Shown in pieces: positions 38,746 to 52,714 of a stretch of DNA of 64,000 nt. The DNA comes from Rhinopithecus roxellana (Eukaryota; Chordata; Mammalia; Primates; Cercopithecidae). Location of the stretch: positions 19,508,921 through 19,572,920 of the forward strand of contig NC_044554.1 of the NCBI RefSeq assembly GCF_007565055.1, in the 5' to 3' direction. Each line of letters begins with the position of its first letter. Position 1 is the stretch's first letter. The notes below the pieces were generated by a model that was given only the letters and a program-made list of their open reading frames with translations, did not search any database and was not told the origin of the DNA. A program made the translations under genes and the position numbers.

Positions 38746-40889
38746 ACTCATGTGTCTTTGCATTATGTTTGTATTTGGGAAATGAAATGCTTTTTTTTTC
38801 TTCCACAACAACTCTATTTGCATTGCGTGGAAATGTTCCGAAGTTTTAGAGAAGCACATACAAAAAATAAAAAGGATGAAATGCTAAAATTTGAATGTGG
38901 AAGATCTGGGTCTTGGTGTCTTGAATAAATCACACCTTCAGTGACTTTCTTGGGAAATGGTGGGCCTCAGTAAAGACTTGGACTATTCCAGTTTTAAATG
39001 CTATGGTTGAGTTTGGTGTAATACAGCCTTTCCTGTGGGGGGAAAACCCATCTCATTTTCACTTTAAATATGTCAGCTATAATAAAAGAGAGACATACAC
39101 ATTTTAAGATCTATACTCTAAAACACGGTTTTGAAATTAGCAGCTCTTTATTTTTAGTTCCAATACATGGAGTGGGAGTCGACCCTTCAAGATACTGGAA
39201 AATTATTAAATCCTGGTTTACAGACTCATCTCTTTAGTGTTCTGCAGCCAAATCAAAAGATTAGTGTTTTCTTTTTTAATGTTGTTATTGTGTTGTGTTG
39301 TGTTTTTAAAATATGTTTCAATTCCCCCAGCCAAATTCCTTTCTTTCTCCACACCTCCCACAGGACTGGGCTGAGCACAGTCATGCATTAAAAAAGCTTC
39401 TGAACTTATTTTGGAAAGAGTAGCTCCCTGGAGTGTGGAGGAGGACAGGAATTTGCTATCTGCAGGACTTAAATCAGGATAGAGTATCAAATATTCCAAG
39501 GCCTTCTATGCACATTTCATTTATTGATAAAGATAGAAGATTGCAAATGACTTGTTCTTTAAGGGTCAATAAAATCATATCTACTAATCTATATAGTTGA
39601 AGTTTACTAGATTCTCAAACTTTCCACAAGATTTGAGTTCATTAATGGGATCAATCTGTGAAAAACTGTATTTATATGCAGATTTTAGCTATCCTTGTCC
39701 TTCAAATGTGTATACACACATATATCTGTGAAAATGATTATTTTCTACTTGATACAATGTGCGTCAAATAAAAGTTTACTATATTGGAATATGGGAATAA
39801 ATTCATTTATAATTACTTGAAATTGTCCAGGCACATATTTTAGAAAAAATACTCATTTTTGTTTTAAGTTTGGAAGTTGCTGAATGATTAAACCTGATTT
39901 AAGTCCCTCTGACAATTATGAAGAAAAAAATTAGATTCTTATATCAACTTAATTGTCATTTGGTTAAAAATTATGTATCGAATAAAGACATTTTAAAAGT
40001 AAATTTATATCCATATTATTTTTAATAATCCAACATTTAAAAAATCATTTTTTAATCAAATCATCATGTTCATATCTATACACATCATTAAGGTAATTTT
40101 ATCTATTTTTATAACTCTTGTATTAAGTTGGTCAAATGCATTTATCTTTATTTAAATACATTATGGTTCACATGGAAAGCAGAACTTTACATGGAAGAAA
40201 AGCAGCATCAATCCTGCTACCTAATTTCTTAGAATCCAAGTTTATTTTTTAGGACTGTGATTTTTCTTGGCATAAGTATGTGAATAATCAAAATCAATGG
40301 TTATTCTGTTTACTAAGTAACAGAGTACCACATATTTGACTGGCAATCTCAGGCCAGGGCTGTTTTAAACATGACTTATCTCAAATTTAGCAATAGAGTT
40401 CACTTAAGTCACATCAATGCTTCATCTTTTCTAATTAAGTGTTATCTCTCTTTTCCATGAACCTTTGGCAAAAATGCCCTTTGTGTTTAGCTACTGTCAA
40501 GGACAGTTTGGAAGCATTTGACCTGTTAAGGAAAATACAGCTGCTAGCTCCACTTATAGACGTTGTGGCAAAGCTCTAATGAAAAAGCAATTTTAAAAAT
40601 GTATATGTTTCTTCTAATAACTCATTTCACCAAATCAGTTTAATAGTTTAATTTAGGTCTGAAAAGACTAAGGTCAACATTTGGTGTGGATAGGTTTTTA
40701 AAAATTTTGCCACAGAGATTTGGACAGAACAAAAACTATTATATTGAAATTATTATTTGTATTCCAAACCCTGTTTTTCCACTAGTATTTAGGGATAGGA
40801 GTGTAAGTGTGTGAACCCGGGGTCATTTACTTTTCAAATGACAACTTAGCACCTTTGCTGTGAAAAGTCCCATTTAGGGACACAAAACA
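38746..40889. other. Intergenic, nothing recognised
   Basis: AT-rich DNA without a clear element or coding segment. The overlapping frames at 39167-39499 on both strands lack homology. Confidence 0.5.
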
Positions 40890-41110
40890 GGAATAGTAAT
40901 GAAGAGGCCAGACTGTCTGAAACTGAATCCTAGCCCTGCTGCCTCTAATTGTTTGACCTTGAATAAGTTACTTGGCCTTTCTATGCCTCGATGATTTCTC
41001 TATAAAATGAGGATAACATTAGTGCTGTCCTCCCATAGTTGTTGCAAGGACTCATGAGTTATTAATGTAAGGTGCATGATGTGTGCCAGACACATGGTAA
41101 GTGTGATGGA
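40890..41110 (+). repeat. MIR element
   Basis: 'CTGAATCCTAGCCCTGCTGCC', 'TGTTTGACCTTGAATAAGTTACTTGG', 'TATAAAATGAGGATAAC' and 'GTTGTTGCAAGGACTCATGAG' are the classic MIR landmarks in order. Confidence 0.92.
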
Positions 41111-41559
41111 ACTTTTAAATGTAATTCTCATCATAGTGATGTTGGTGATGATGATGAATATATTATGAAGAATAGAGAGGAAAAGAAAAGGGAGGTAGAC
41201 ATTTAAGTAACTAATTGTAATTCAAGGCAAAACAAAATGGGTTTGGTGATGGTCTGTTCCAACACGGTTCCAGTTTACCCCTATTGTCACAGCATGATTA
41301 TTAACTTCATCCTGTTGCAGTCTCAGAATGGATCTATGGTCCTGTAAATAAGAGCAACCTGATATGAGAGGTCACAGGACGGACTTAAGGCTTCATGAAG
41401 GAAAAGACTTCTGAACTGACGCATAAAAGGAATAGGGTTAGAGAGGGAAAGTCATTTCTCTGTCCGTTGCCTGCCTCTTTGTGAAGGGGGAGCTAGAAGG
41501 GTGAAAGCTGCGTTTTCCTTTAGTTTTCAGCAGATCAGAAAAGAATTCCAAACAAGACT

Positions 41560-42055
41560 ATATTGGTGTTCTATTGCCCTGGTAACAATTTACCATAAAA
41601 TTACTGGTGTAAAGCAATATAAATTTATTCACTTAAATTCTGGAGGTCAAAAGTCTAAAATGGGTCCATGGGACTGCACATCATCTGAAACTCTAAGGGA
41701 GAATCTCTTTCTTTGCCTTTTCCTCTTTCTAAAGGCTGTTCACATTCCCTGGCTCATAAGCCTTTTTTCCACTGTCTTCAAGACCCAAAGCCTAACCTCT
41801 TCTCTCTGATCTCTGCATCTGTCCTTATGTTTTCTCTATATATGTTCTGACTCCTGCCTCTTTCCTATAAGGACTCTTTTGATAACACTGAGCTCATCTG
41901 GATAATCTGGAATAATCTCTGCAATTTAAGAGCCTTAATTTAATCATATCTGTAAAATCCCTTTCACCCTAAAAGTAACATGTCCACAAGTTTCAGGAAT
42001 TAGAACATGGACATCTTTTGGTGGGGGCGGTGTGTTATTCAGCCTACCACTGAGA
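41560..42055 (-). mobile_element. ERVL-MaLR type LTR (MLT1/MST-like)
   Basis: 'GTGTTCTATTGCCCTGGTAACAATTTACC', 'TTCTGGAGGTCAAAAGTCTAAAATGGG', 'CTGGATAATCTGGAATAATCTC' and 'ACATGGACATCTTTTGGTGGGGGCGG' are in the order of a mammalian MaLR-type solo LTR. I cannot choose the exact subfamily. The 102-codon frame at 41501 overlaps it and is not a gene. Confidence 0.7.
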
Positions 42056-44584
42056 CTCATTTTTCTCGTATCAACAGTATAATATTTAATGTCAAATGTC
42101 ATCCTATTAAAGATGAAAGTTTCAATATTTTAACAATCTCAGGCACAGGGCTGTCAGCTAACTGCAGTTTCCAAAACCAGAATCAGGAACTAACTGAGAA
42201 AACAGGACTCCAAACTTTAATGTAAGTTTTTAGCTATATGTTTAGGAGAATATCGGTGCAAGAAGTCCTCATTATCTGAGAGCAGCTGGTAATGGAAAGG
42301 ATTTTAAAGTTAGACTCCTTAAAATTGGAAGAGAAATTCACAATAAATAATCATAAACAAGGTTGGCTGGTTCATTTTTTGACAAATGAAGTGTAACATT
42401 CTAAAAATATGCTTTCTGTGCCTAACAACATTTAAATTACAATTTCAGTTGTGCTCTGATTTGTTGAACAAAGAGTAAAGTAAGTTGAGTCTTTTAGTAT
42501 GATATTTTTTCAAAAATGATAGATCATGACTGCCTTCATATTTGGCTTTCATAGAATGATCATAAAGAGTTATTTCTGAAAATACATTTGAGGGCTTTCC
42601 AGGTTTTTCAAAGACCTCTCTTAACAATTCACCTCTGAATAATTTTGTTATCATTCTTATTATATTCTTTAATTTTTAACAATTCTCATTCTGTGTCTTC
42701 ATTTTTTATGGGCTTTGATTAAAGAATTTCTCCAATATTACTTTCATCAATTACATTAACAATATATTCACAATATTTCTAATTTCACTAATAGTTTATT
42801 TGAAATCATATTTGCATTGAACATCAAATCACACAATGAAAATAGGATAATAAAACTTGGATGGGCAAAGATGTTGCTGTCATTGCTAGGGCTGTGTACT
42901 CCTATTAACAGAAAAGGACTGCTTGAGAAGAGATTAAATCCAAAGTTTCAAATGAATTTTTCATTATATGATGCCTTTTTCTTCCCCATGCAATCTTTTT
43001 TATAATGGGCAAATCAAATAATAAATACCCAGGTAATCAATCTAGCCTTTCACTTGAATAGAAATGTAATAATTTGGGGGAAAAAGAGTTGGGACTAAAA
43101 ACTCCATTTAATTTGTCAAAATTATGTTTCTTATGTTACTATTATGATAATTACATTCAATAGAGTGGTGATCAATTTCTGACAACTTTTTCCTACCTAC
43201 AAGCTCCATGAGGGCAGTAATTATGTATATAATGTTCACGATTTTGTCCCAAACACTAAGATACTGTTATAGAGTAGACAATCGTTCAATTTTCAAGCAG
43301 GAAGTAAGATGTAAAATGTTCTAAAAGATGGTTATGTTGAACGAGCACTCACTTATAGCTATAATATTTACTATAGAGAACTTGTTATACCCATGTGAGC
43401 CTAGAATTCATTGTAGAAAGTGGGAGAATTCAATAAAAATATTTTGTCACTAAGACTTAGTGTAGAAAGAATTATGATTTCTTCTCTTTATACTTTGAAG
43501 AACGTTCTTGGTGGTAATTCAAACTCAGCATTTCCCATATTTTTCCACTGAACATAGTATTATCCAAGATAGGTATTTGGAGAACAGGGAAATTGTTTCA
43601 TCAAAAAATTTGTAAATAAACAACATACTATACCCTCCTCTTAAAGTTCTCTAAGTCTTGCTGCAAAAAAAAGAAAAATGTTTCATTGGCTATATTTATT
43701 TAATAAGGAGACCTCAACTCCCCCTGCCCCCCAGATACCAACAAGGACACAATGAGTATACTTAGAATCGTTTTTAAGTACTTCCTGAATTTTTCTCCTC
43801 TTCCCACGCTATGTCTATTATTTTGAGTTTTAAGAACTTGGCAAGTAGAGAATGGAGGGAAAAAATAGAAAAGTAGGTGAAGAAAAGAAGAGAGAAAAAA
43901 AAGATGGAAGAGTGGAAATGTTCAATAAATACAGACGGGTGAACAAGAGGCTGTGCTCTGGAGCCAGGGTTGCAGGGAGAGGAGAGACAGTAAAACTGCT
44001 GAAGAAGAGGTGGGTGGTTGTCATCCACAGGAAGGCTTTTTCAGGAGGAAGCTATCCAGTGTTTAAGGATATGGTAATCAATGTCTGTGGTTGTTTGCAG
44101 AGAACAGCTAAGAAAGAGTTGGTATTTTGGTCCTTCCTCTCAGAAAGCCTCTTGGATTCTTATCCAAATGAGTCTTCACCCCCCTAGAGTTTTGTGAGCC
44201 AGGGAGTTAAGGGACAGCCATGGAGATTTATGGACTTGCACTTACATAACTAACCCCACCTAAGTGAGTCCTTATAAAAATTGTTTATGAAATTGTATGT
44301 GTATTTGTGAATAGGTATGCACAACACAGAATATAAGATATGCATGCATGTGTGCATATGGAATATATGTAATATACGTATGTATGTCTTAAAGAAGAAT
44401 AAAGCAAACACTTGTGTTCTCTATGACATATAAAGTTACAATATCTGGAGCCCACCGTGTATCTGTCCCTGATCAGTCTCTGATCACAGCTCACTCTATT
44501 CCCTACAGAGCTAAGCAGGATCCTGAAGTTTGTGTTCATCATTCCTCTGTGAGTTTTTTAAATTTATCACATAGTTACATACTC
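42056..44584. other. Intergenic, mostly unrecognised
   Basis: AT-rich DNA. 'CTACAAGCTCCATGAGGGCAG' at 43197-43217 is a motif of an old MIR/L2-type repeat. An A/G-rich purine tract lies near 43850-43990. Frames at 43774-44187 follow this purine/pyrimidine bias and are unlikely to be real. Confidence 0.5.
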
Positions 44585-44599
44585 TTTATATATTTTTCT

Positions 44600-44915
44600 T
44601 TCTCTCTCTCTCTTTTTTTTTTTTAAGACGGAGTCTTTCTCTGTCACCCAGGCTGTAGTGCAGTGGTGTGATCTCAGCTCATGGCAACTTCTGCCTTCTG
44701 AGTTCAAGTTATTCTCTTGCCTCAGCCTTCCAAGTAGCCAAGTGCCTCTGGGACTACAGGCATGCGCCACCATGTCTGACTAATTTTTGTATTTTGTAGA
44801 GACAAGTTTTCACCATGTTGGCCAGGCTGATCTTGAACTCCTGACCTCAGGTGATCCACTGGTCTTGGCCTCCCAAAGTGCTGGGATTACAGGTGTAGGC
44901 CACTGCGCCCAGTCC
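44600..44915 (-). mobile_element. Alu element, minus strand
   Basis: A (TC)n and T tract is followed by AAGACGGAGTCTTTCTCTG and a full but diverged dimer ending 'GGCCACTGCGCCCAGTCC'. A small duplication-like insert (AAGTAGCCAAGTGCCTCTGG) sits in the left arm. Confidence 0.94.
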
Positions 44916-44934
44916 TATTATTCATTTTTTAACT

Positions 44935-45370
44935 TTAGATATATGACCTCCAACTGGAGGTGTCCTTCTACAACTTACGTTTTTTGTTGTTCAACATTGT
45001 TTGTGAGATTTATCCATGTTGGCATGTCTTACTTTTCATATACTTTCACTGGTAAATTTTAATTGATTGCATGAACATGTCATAATTTATTTGGTAATTC
45101 TCTATTATTGGACATTTTGATCATTTCCCCTGCTTTGGTCAATACTGCCATGAATCCACTCATCTGGAGCTTATACTTGGGGAATGGAATTATTTGATAA
45201 AACATACTTATATCTTGAACTTGGCTAGATGTGAAATTACTTTTCAAGGTGGACATAGTAATTTATACTCCTACCCACATTTTATAAAACTTGCTGTTTA
45301 TTGTTACACTCAAGAACACTTGGTATTGTTAAAGTCATATCCAATTTGCAGCAGGGCAGCAAAATTTGCG
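44935..45370. repeat. Ancient L1-like 3' region
   Basis: 'GAGATTTATCCATGTTGGCATG', 'GGACATTTTGATCATTTCC', 'CTTGGGGAATGGAATTATTTG', 'ACTCAAGAACACTTGGTATTG' correspond to the same old L1-type sequence that surrounds the intron 7 chimera. Confidence 0.6.
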
Positions 45371-45706
45371 CCATGATCAGCTGCTAGGAGACAGCTTGTG
45401 AAATTTTGAGCATACTCTCTAAAAACACATCTGCACTCTGTCTCTGTGAGTCAGCATGAGTTCAGCCCCAGCCAGTCTGTATGGTGTCCTGTCTTAGGAA
45501 ACAATGAGAACAGAAAGATTTGCTTAAGATGTATCTTTGAAGTTGAAAGATAGCCACCACTCCGACCTGTGCAGGTATCTGCAAGACTGGGAGAAACCTC
45601 TGACTGTGTGAGATGTACATGATCAAATCAATGGTGGATGGGGACTCATCTAACTTTATGGTTCCCTTTTCCTGTTTGGTATTTGGAAACAGAACTAATC
45701 TCCATA

Positions 45707-45739
45707 TATATATATATATATATTTAGAGAGAGAGAGTT
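45707..45739. repeat. (TA)n and (GA)n microsatellites
   Basis: A TA run is followed after TTTA by a short GA run. Confidence 0.9.
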
Positions 45740-48700
45740 AGCCCCTTGGGTTTTGGACATTTCAGTGTGGGGTGGGAGTATAGGTGGCTATCTCAAAAAG
45801 GTAAATAGAGAATCTCACGAGATATAAGGAAGAAAACTTGAAAGCTTAAGCGACTATCTGAAAAATAGGAAGTGTGATTGTGTTTATGCTGCAAACAAGT
45901 TTAACAAGTGTTTCCAAGTCTGTTGTGCTTCATATTTCATTCATACTAAATCCAATTTAAATTTCTCTGATAAACTGTACCCTAACCCAACCCTCTCATA
46001 ACCAGCCAGCTTTATTTCTCACAACGCCCTCCAAAATTTCATCCTGTCTCATCAGTTTGGTCTCAAAGCCTTGTGAATATGCCAAGGCTTATTGTCAAGA
46101 TTTTCCTTTTTCTAGCATGACCCTGTCACTTCCTTCTCTGATGTAAGTAGTCTGAGGTTATACTTAACAACTGTTCCTCAAATCATAACAGCTGCAAGCC
46201 TTCACTAACTTTGCTTATAGAAATTCTATAGATCTGAGCACCTCCCTTTTCTAGATATTCCCAGTATCTTCTTGTGGTGAATTATGAAATGTTTCTCATT
46301 TGTCTTACACTTCATGATTCCAAGGAAGCAGTACCTCAAATCTCCCAGAGGTCAAACTTCCTTTCCAAACCCCTTTCATCCAACAGTTGACCATGATCCA
46401 TGTGGCATTGCCAATGATTTATTGTCGTTCTTCCCAGTGGTGAAACTGGACATAAACTATCACTGATAACTTTGCTGGAAGTCCTAATAATTCTGCAAGT
46501 CTATGACTCACCTGAACACCAATCATCTCTTTTTGAATTTCTAGTACTACTGCTGTCCCACATGCTCTCCAAGATCCTGAAACAAACTTCTGTCAGTGGC
46601 TCCATCCATTTCCTGGCTCCTTTTTGTGAAAATGGGGTGACTATCCATTAGTCAACACCCTCTTTGTAAAAGAAACCAAACATAAATTCAAGACAGTTTA
46701 ATAAGTAAGTATTGACTCCTGTAACTGGCAAGTCTGAGCATGAGGTAGACTTTGAGCACATTGTGATCTAGTTTCTAACAAAGCTGTCATTCATACTCAG
46801 TTTTTCTATGACTCTGGGCTCTGCTTTCCTCTGTGTGATGGTTTCATTCTTATGCAAGCTTTTCTTCCACATGGTATGAAAAATGGTTCCTGTCAGCCTC
46901 AAGTCATTATTCTCTGTAACTTACTGACCAAAAGAAAGAGAGTCTCTCTCTTTCTCATTGTCTAGCTAATCTCATGAGGGACTCAGATAGGTATTTCTGG
47001 GATCATATGTCTAGCCCTTGATTATCCCCCTTGCTGATCAGGAAGGTAAGTTACTGTGATAAACTAGGCCAGGTCTGGGACAGAGTCCTGTGGCTAGAGC
47101 TGGTGAACTATGTAATTGACAGGCTTCCTCAGAATCACACCAGATGGAAGAGGAACACTTCCCAAGGAAATGGTGATGAATGAAGCATGCATGCATGCAT
47201 GTGTGTGCATGCAGACACATATACACACAATGTCCCCTGGAGTCTTCTTCTTGACTAAGCCCAGTTAGTAGTCCTACACTACAGACTTCCATGGCCCTAT
47301 GTATAAGAGCTTTTTAATGGTTTAAGCTCTATCTTTCTTACAGTAGGACTTGTCAAACTGTCACTCTCTAAGTTTTCCCTCAATGCTAGAAGGACTGCTT
47401 AGAAAGTTCTGGAATTAAATGTGTAATGTGCCTGAAAAGTCGCTTTCTTCAAATAACTTAGACCTTGGCACTAAGTATGCTTCACTGGCCCAGCTTCCCT
47501 TTCTGAGGTAAATTTCTTTTTGAGGAAGAGAAGCTTGAGGAAACATAAACTTCATTTAATAGGTTCCACTTGGGTCAGTTAGGCTTTTATGCTTTTAAAT
47601 CTCAGAGATCAAGGTGTCAGTGCCTTTCCTTCCTGGAGGCTCCTAAATATAAATGAATACATTGGGTAGAGTTGCTCCTAAATCCACCCACTAGCACCCA
47701 AGTCCTAGCTTTGGAAGTAGATGGTGGCTCACTCCACTGTTCAACACAATCTGAGCCCCACGTTTCAAAATTCCAATAATGTCCCATATTATTTTCCCAG
47801 GGCCCATTTAGATCCCTCCTGTATCTTTAACTTTTCCATTGTTTATTTCAGCTGACATTGCTATACAGTCTCCCTGAACTGTTAGACCGTTATAGTCCTT
47901 ATAATTCAGAACACCCATCCAGCACAGTCATTGTATGTTTAACAAGAATGTGTAGTTATCGAAAGAGCCATATCTTATACATACAATACTGCATACTGTA
48001 TGTGCTTAATACATACTTTTCAATAGTCTTGAAGAGATACACGTTGGTCACTCATTTTATATATAAATTTTTTTAAGCTCCCAAAGTTCACATAGTTCAG
48101 AAAATAATTCTGACCAATTTCCTGAGAGAAAGAGGAAAGCTCCCTGCAACCCTCCCCATGATTTTCCTCAACTTTCTTGGAGTGAGATATTTATTGATTC
48201 ATTTAAACTAATGCTTTTCAAACTGTTTCACTGACAATTAATTCTGCAAGACATCTCTCAAAGTATTTCCAAAGAAATGTTTACTATTTCTCCCTTTGGG
48301 AGATTTACAAAGCACATTACCCTAATAAAGATTCTGAATATGACTGCGTTAGAGATAGCTACTTAACACAGGACCTCACAAACTTATTCCACCAGAGAAA
48401 TGAATTTATGTGAAACATGTATTAATCTCTTGTACATTTAGTGCTTGAGGAACACAGTATGAGAAGTGCTAATACATTAAGAGATGTAGACTTTTTTTAA
48501 TACGTCAATTGCATCTCGAATGTTTTGCCAGTAAACAGTTACTTCATGTATGATGGAAAGAAAGGGATTAAAGTATTAGGATGATGTAAGAAAAAGGACA
48601 TTTACCTGGAAGATCAGTTTATCTGGGCCCTATGTCTATCACAGCACATTTATTGTACAATTTCACTCCTGACCCATATTACCTTATTGATTTTATTCTT

Positions 48701-49640
48701 AGGTTCACTTCTTCATGATTTTTAATTTGTTATTTGGTTGTATTACCTGTGTTTAGGTTGTTTTAAATTCATCCTCTCATTTACTCAGTAAAAGTTTTTT
48801 GAAAACCTGTAACCTCTCTGCTTGCTGTGGTAATGAAAAAGTAACAACAGATATGTGAAAATACCTCCCTAATTTTCCAGCCCACTGGGGATTTCAGTAA
48901 GTAATTACTGCAAGCTATAAAAATTCTAGGGTTTTCCAGAGAGTGCTGTCTCAAGCTCAAATAATCAGGTAAGTTTTCTTGGAGGAAATCGTATCAAAGA
49001 CTTGAAAGATGAATGAATGATGGTGAGGTGACCATCTGTCAGAGGCAAGGTTCCAAGGAAAGAGAACAACATGTATTCTGCTGATAAGAAGAGAGAAAAC
49101 ACATGCTGGGTTCAAGAAACCTAACATTTAGTACGGCTACATCATTGAAGGGATTCAGGGAGGGGAACAGTAGATAGAAGATAGATGAAGCAGGGCTATC
49201 ACACAGAGCTTATGTAGTGCTTTGCAAGTCATTTAAAAAAGTTTGGACATGATCAAATTTGCATTTTAGAAAGATAACATTTTCTACAATGTGAAGAATG
49301 GGTTGAAAAGAGATAAAACAAAGCAAGCAGATCAGTAGTAGGGGTGTGTTTAATAATCCAAGGAATAGTGGGCTGATTTTTAAATCAAATATGCACATTT
49401 CTAAAATGGAACAATTCATATGAATGCCACTCTAGTAATTAGGTGTGGGAATGAAAAAGTAATAATAGATATATGAAAATATCTTCTTAATGTTCATCCT
49501 CTTTCTGGCTCTCGTAGCTTCAGCTAATGAAGTAGTGAGGAACAGCAGGAAAGCAGGGTCAAAAAAAAAGGGGCAACAGTTATCACCACACATTGGTATA
49601 TGCTTAAGACATGGTAAGTAGTTGATCTGTGGAACAAATA
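45740..49640. other. Intergenic, no gene recognised
   Basis: Low-complexity GCATGCATGCATG near 47190 is the only clear simple motif. Parts of 46680-47020 and 48970-49300 have the look of old interspersed repeats ('GGGCTCTGCTTTCCTCTGTG', 'AGAGAGTCTCTCTCTTTCTC'; 'CTTGAAAGATGAATGAATGA'), but I cannot assign them. Confidence 0.5.
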
Positions 49641-49869
49641 TGTGTAGCTTATACCAGTGTCTGTCTATTCTGCCTGCTCAACAGCCAGAGAGCTTTTGAA
49701 AATTCTGATACTAGGACAGAGATTCTGATTCAATTCAATTCTGATTATCTGGTTTGGGGTCTTATAAACATCCCCAGGTAGGATTAGAGGGCATGAGTGA
49801 GATCCTATAAGAACCAATGAGTCTACAGATAAATTCAGACCTCTTTTAGCTTAGTTAATTTACATTCCA

Positions 49870-50090
49870 TAGTCAAAGGTAGTTTTTCTCAAATTTTAGC
49901 AGGCATTAGAATTACATGGGAGGCTTATGAAACTCAGATCTATGGGCCCTACTCTGAGAGTTTATGATTCAGTAGGCCTGGGTGGGACCTGAGAATATAC
50001 ATTTATGATGAGTACTCAGGTGTTGCTGCTATTGTTCCAGAAACCAAGATTTCAGAACCATAAGTCTAAGAACCACTAGTCATTTTAGAA
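49870..50090. mobile_element. MER5-like hAT DNA transposon
   Basis: 'GTAGTTTTTCTCAAATTTTAGC', 'GCATTAGAATTACATGGGAGG', 'TATGATTCAGTAGGCCTGGGTGGGACC' and the closing 'TCTAAGAACCACTAG' are the typical MER5A text, including inverted ends related to CAGTGGTTCTCAA. Confidence 0.88.
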
Positions 50091-50618
50091 ATAAGAACTT
50101 CCTAATTTCCTTTTTGCTAGTGGAACAATATTTTCGTATTTTATTCTTTTATTTATTTAGATATTTGGAATTGTTTCAGTTTCACACCTGTGCACTGCAC
50201 ACCAAAATGGAAACAAAATTGAGAAACTATGATATGCTTTTATTTTATTATAGACATGAGAAGTAAATACAGGGCTTAGAAGAATTTCCTCAAAATATTT
50301 TCTATGCTGAAATTTCTTTTAAAAAATTTATTCTGATTCAAATAAGGAAGGAAACCCACATTTTAAACATGATGCATATGCAGTGGGAGAAAATATAAAA
50401 TAATCTGATGATTCACCACTGTTCATGATTTAGCAAAAGCTTGCCCACCATAGTTACTAGAGTGGCATATCTGCCTTATGTTTCTCTCTGAAATGAGTCT
50501 ACAGCTTATGGCAACACCCAGCACCTGGGGCTAGCTGGCTGGCTGACAACTCACAGAATCAACTACATCGTAGTCTGTGCTAATTAGTTATTTTTATGTG
50601 ACATTATTGTTGTTCTGA

Positions 50619-50973
<355 letters not shown>

Positions 50974-51429
50974 AACAGCAAAATATTACCAAGAAAAATC
51001 TGATTTCATAGTCAAGTCTGACATGTTTCTCAAATGCACACAAATCATTTCAAAGTTTTAATTAAAAGTAAAATCTACCTTAAAAAGACTGTTCATGGAT
51101 TAATCACATCAATTATAATTTAGAAACTATATACAAATGTGTTGCTAAATTGGGAAAAATTCTGAGAGACATACTGTTAAGCGATTTTGTTGTACAAACA
51201 TTATAGACTATACTTCCATAAACCTACATAGCCTACTACACACTTACGTTATATGGTGTAGCCTGTTGTTTCTAGACTACAAACCTGTACAGCATGTTAC
51301 TGTAGTGAATACTATAGTGAATATTGTAGTGAATACTGCAATGTTAACACAATGGCAACTATTTTTGTGTCTAAACATAGAAAAGGTATAGTATAAATAC
51401 GTTATAAAATATAAAAAATGGTACACTTC

Positions 51430-51813
51430 TGTATTGATCTGTTCTCACACTACTATAAAGAACTACCTGAGACTGGGTAATTTATGAAAAAAAGACATTT
51501 AATTGACTCACAGTTCTGCAGGCTGTACAGGAAGGATGGCTGAGAGGCCTCAGGAAACTTAGAATCATGGAAGAAGGCAATGGGGAAGAAAGCAAGTCTT
51601 ACCATGCTGGAGCAGGAGAAAGAGCATGAAGGGAGAAGTGCTACACGCTTTTAAACAACCAGATCTCGTAAGAATTCACTCACTGTCACGAGAAGAGCAA
51701 GGGGGAAATCTATCACCCTGTGGTCCAATCATCTCTCACCAGATTCCTCCCCTAACATTGGGAATTACAATTCAACATGAAATTTGGGTGGGTCACAAAG
51801 CCAAACCATTACA
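51430..51813 (-). mobile_element. MST/THE1-type MaLR solo LTR
   Basis: The sequence starts 'TGTATTGATCTGTTCTCACAC', continues 'ACTACCTGAGACTGGGTAATTTATG' and 'GACTCACAGTTCTGCAGG', and ends 'AAATTTGGGTGGGTCACAAAGCCAAACC'. This is the reverse complement of an MST/THE1 LTR. It sits inside the Tigger-like element and is therefore younger. The open frame at 51626 inside it is not a gene. Confidence 0.92.
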
Positions 51814-51870
51814 ACCTATACGCGACACTTACCATAAATACAGCCTACAGGACTGGAAATTGCTCTGGGT

Positions 51871-52220
<350 letters not shown>

Positions 52221-52475
52221 TTATTGTACATTACTGTATATTTTATAAACTGTATACTTAGACTACACTAAATTTATAAAAATATTTTTATTTCCACAAT
52301 AATTTTACCTTAGCTTATAAAGTAACTTTTAACTTTATAAACATTTTAATTTTATACTTTTTTACTCTTTTGTAATAACATTTATCTTAAAACACAAACA
52401 TTGTACAGTTGTAGAAACAATGTCTTGTTTCTTTATTTTTTTGAAAGGCTTTTCTTATTTTTAAATTTAAATTTC

Positions 52476-52482
<7 letters not shown>

Positions 52483-52507
<25 letters not shown>

Positions 52508-52532
52508 TTTTTTGTTTTTTTTTTTTTTTTGC
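52483..52532. repeat. T-rich low-complexity tract
   Basis: A run of T broken by single G residues. Confidence 0.9.
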
Positions 52533-52714
52533 TTTTTAAACTTTTTTGTTAAAAACCAAGACATAAACACACACATTATCCTAGGCCTACACACAGGGTC
52601 AGGATCATGAAGGTGTCACTAGACGGAATTTTTCAACTCCATTATAATTTTATGGGACCACTGTTGTGGATGTGGTCCCTCATTGACCAAAATGTCATTA
52701 TGTGGCACATGACT

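Noticed and set aside
43774..44187. Three overlapping frames rich in K/E or S/F
   Set aside because: A purine-rich strand gives few stops, so the frames follow composition and show no family similarity.
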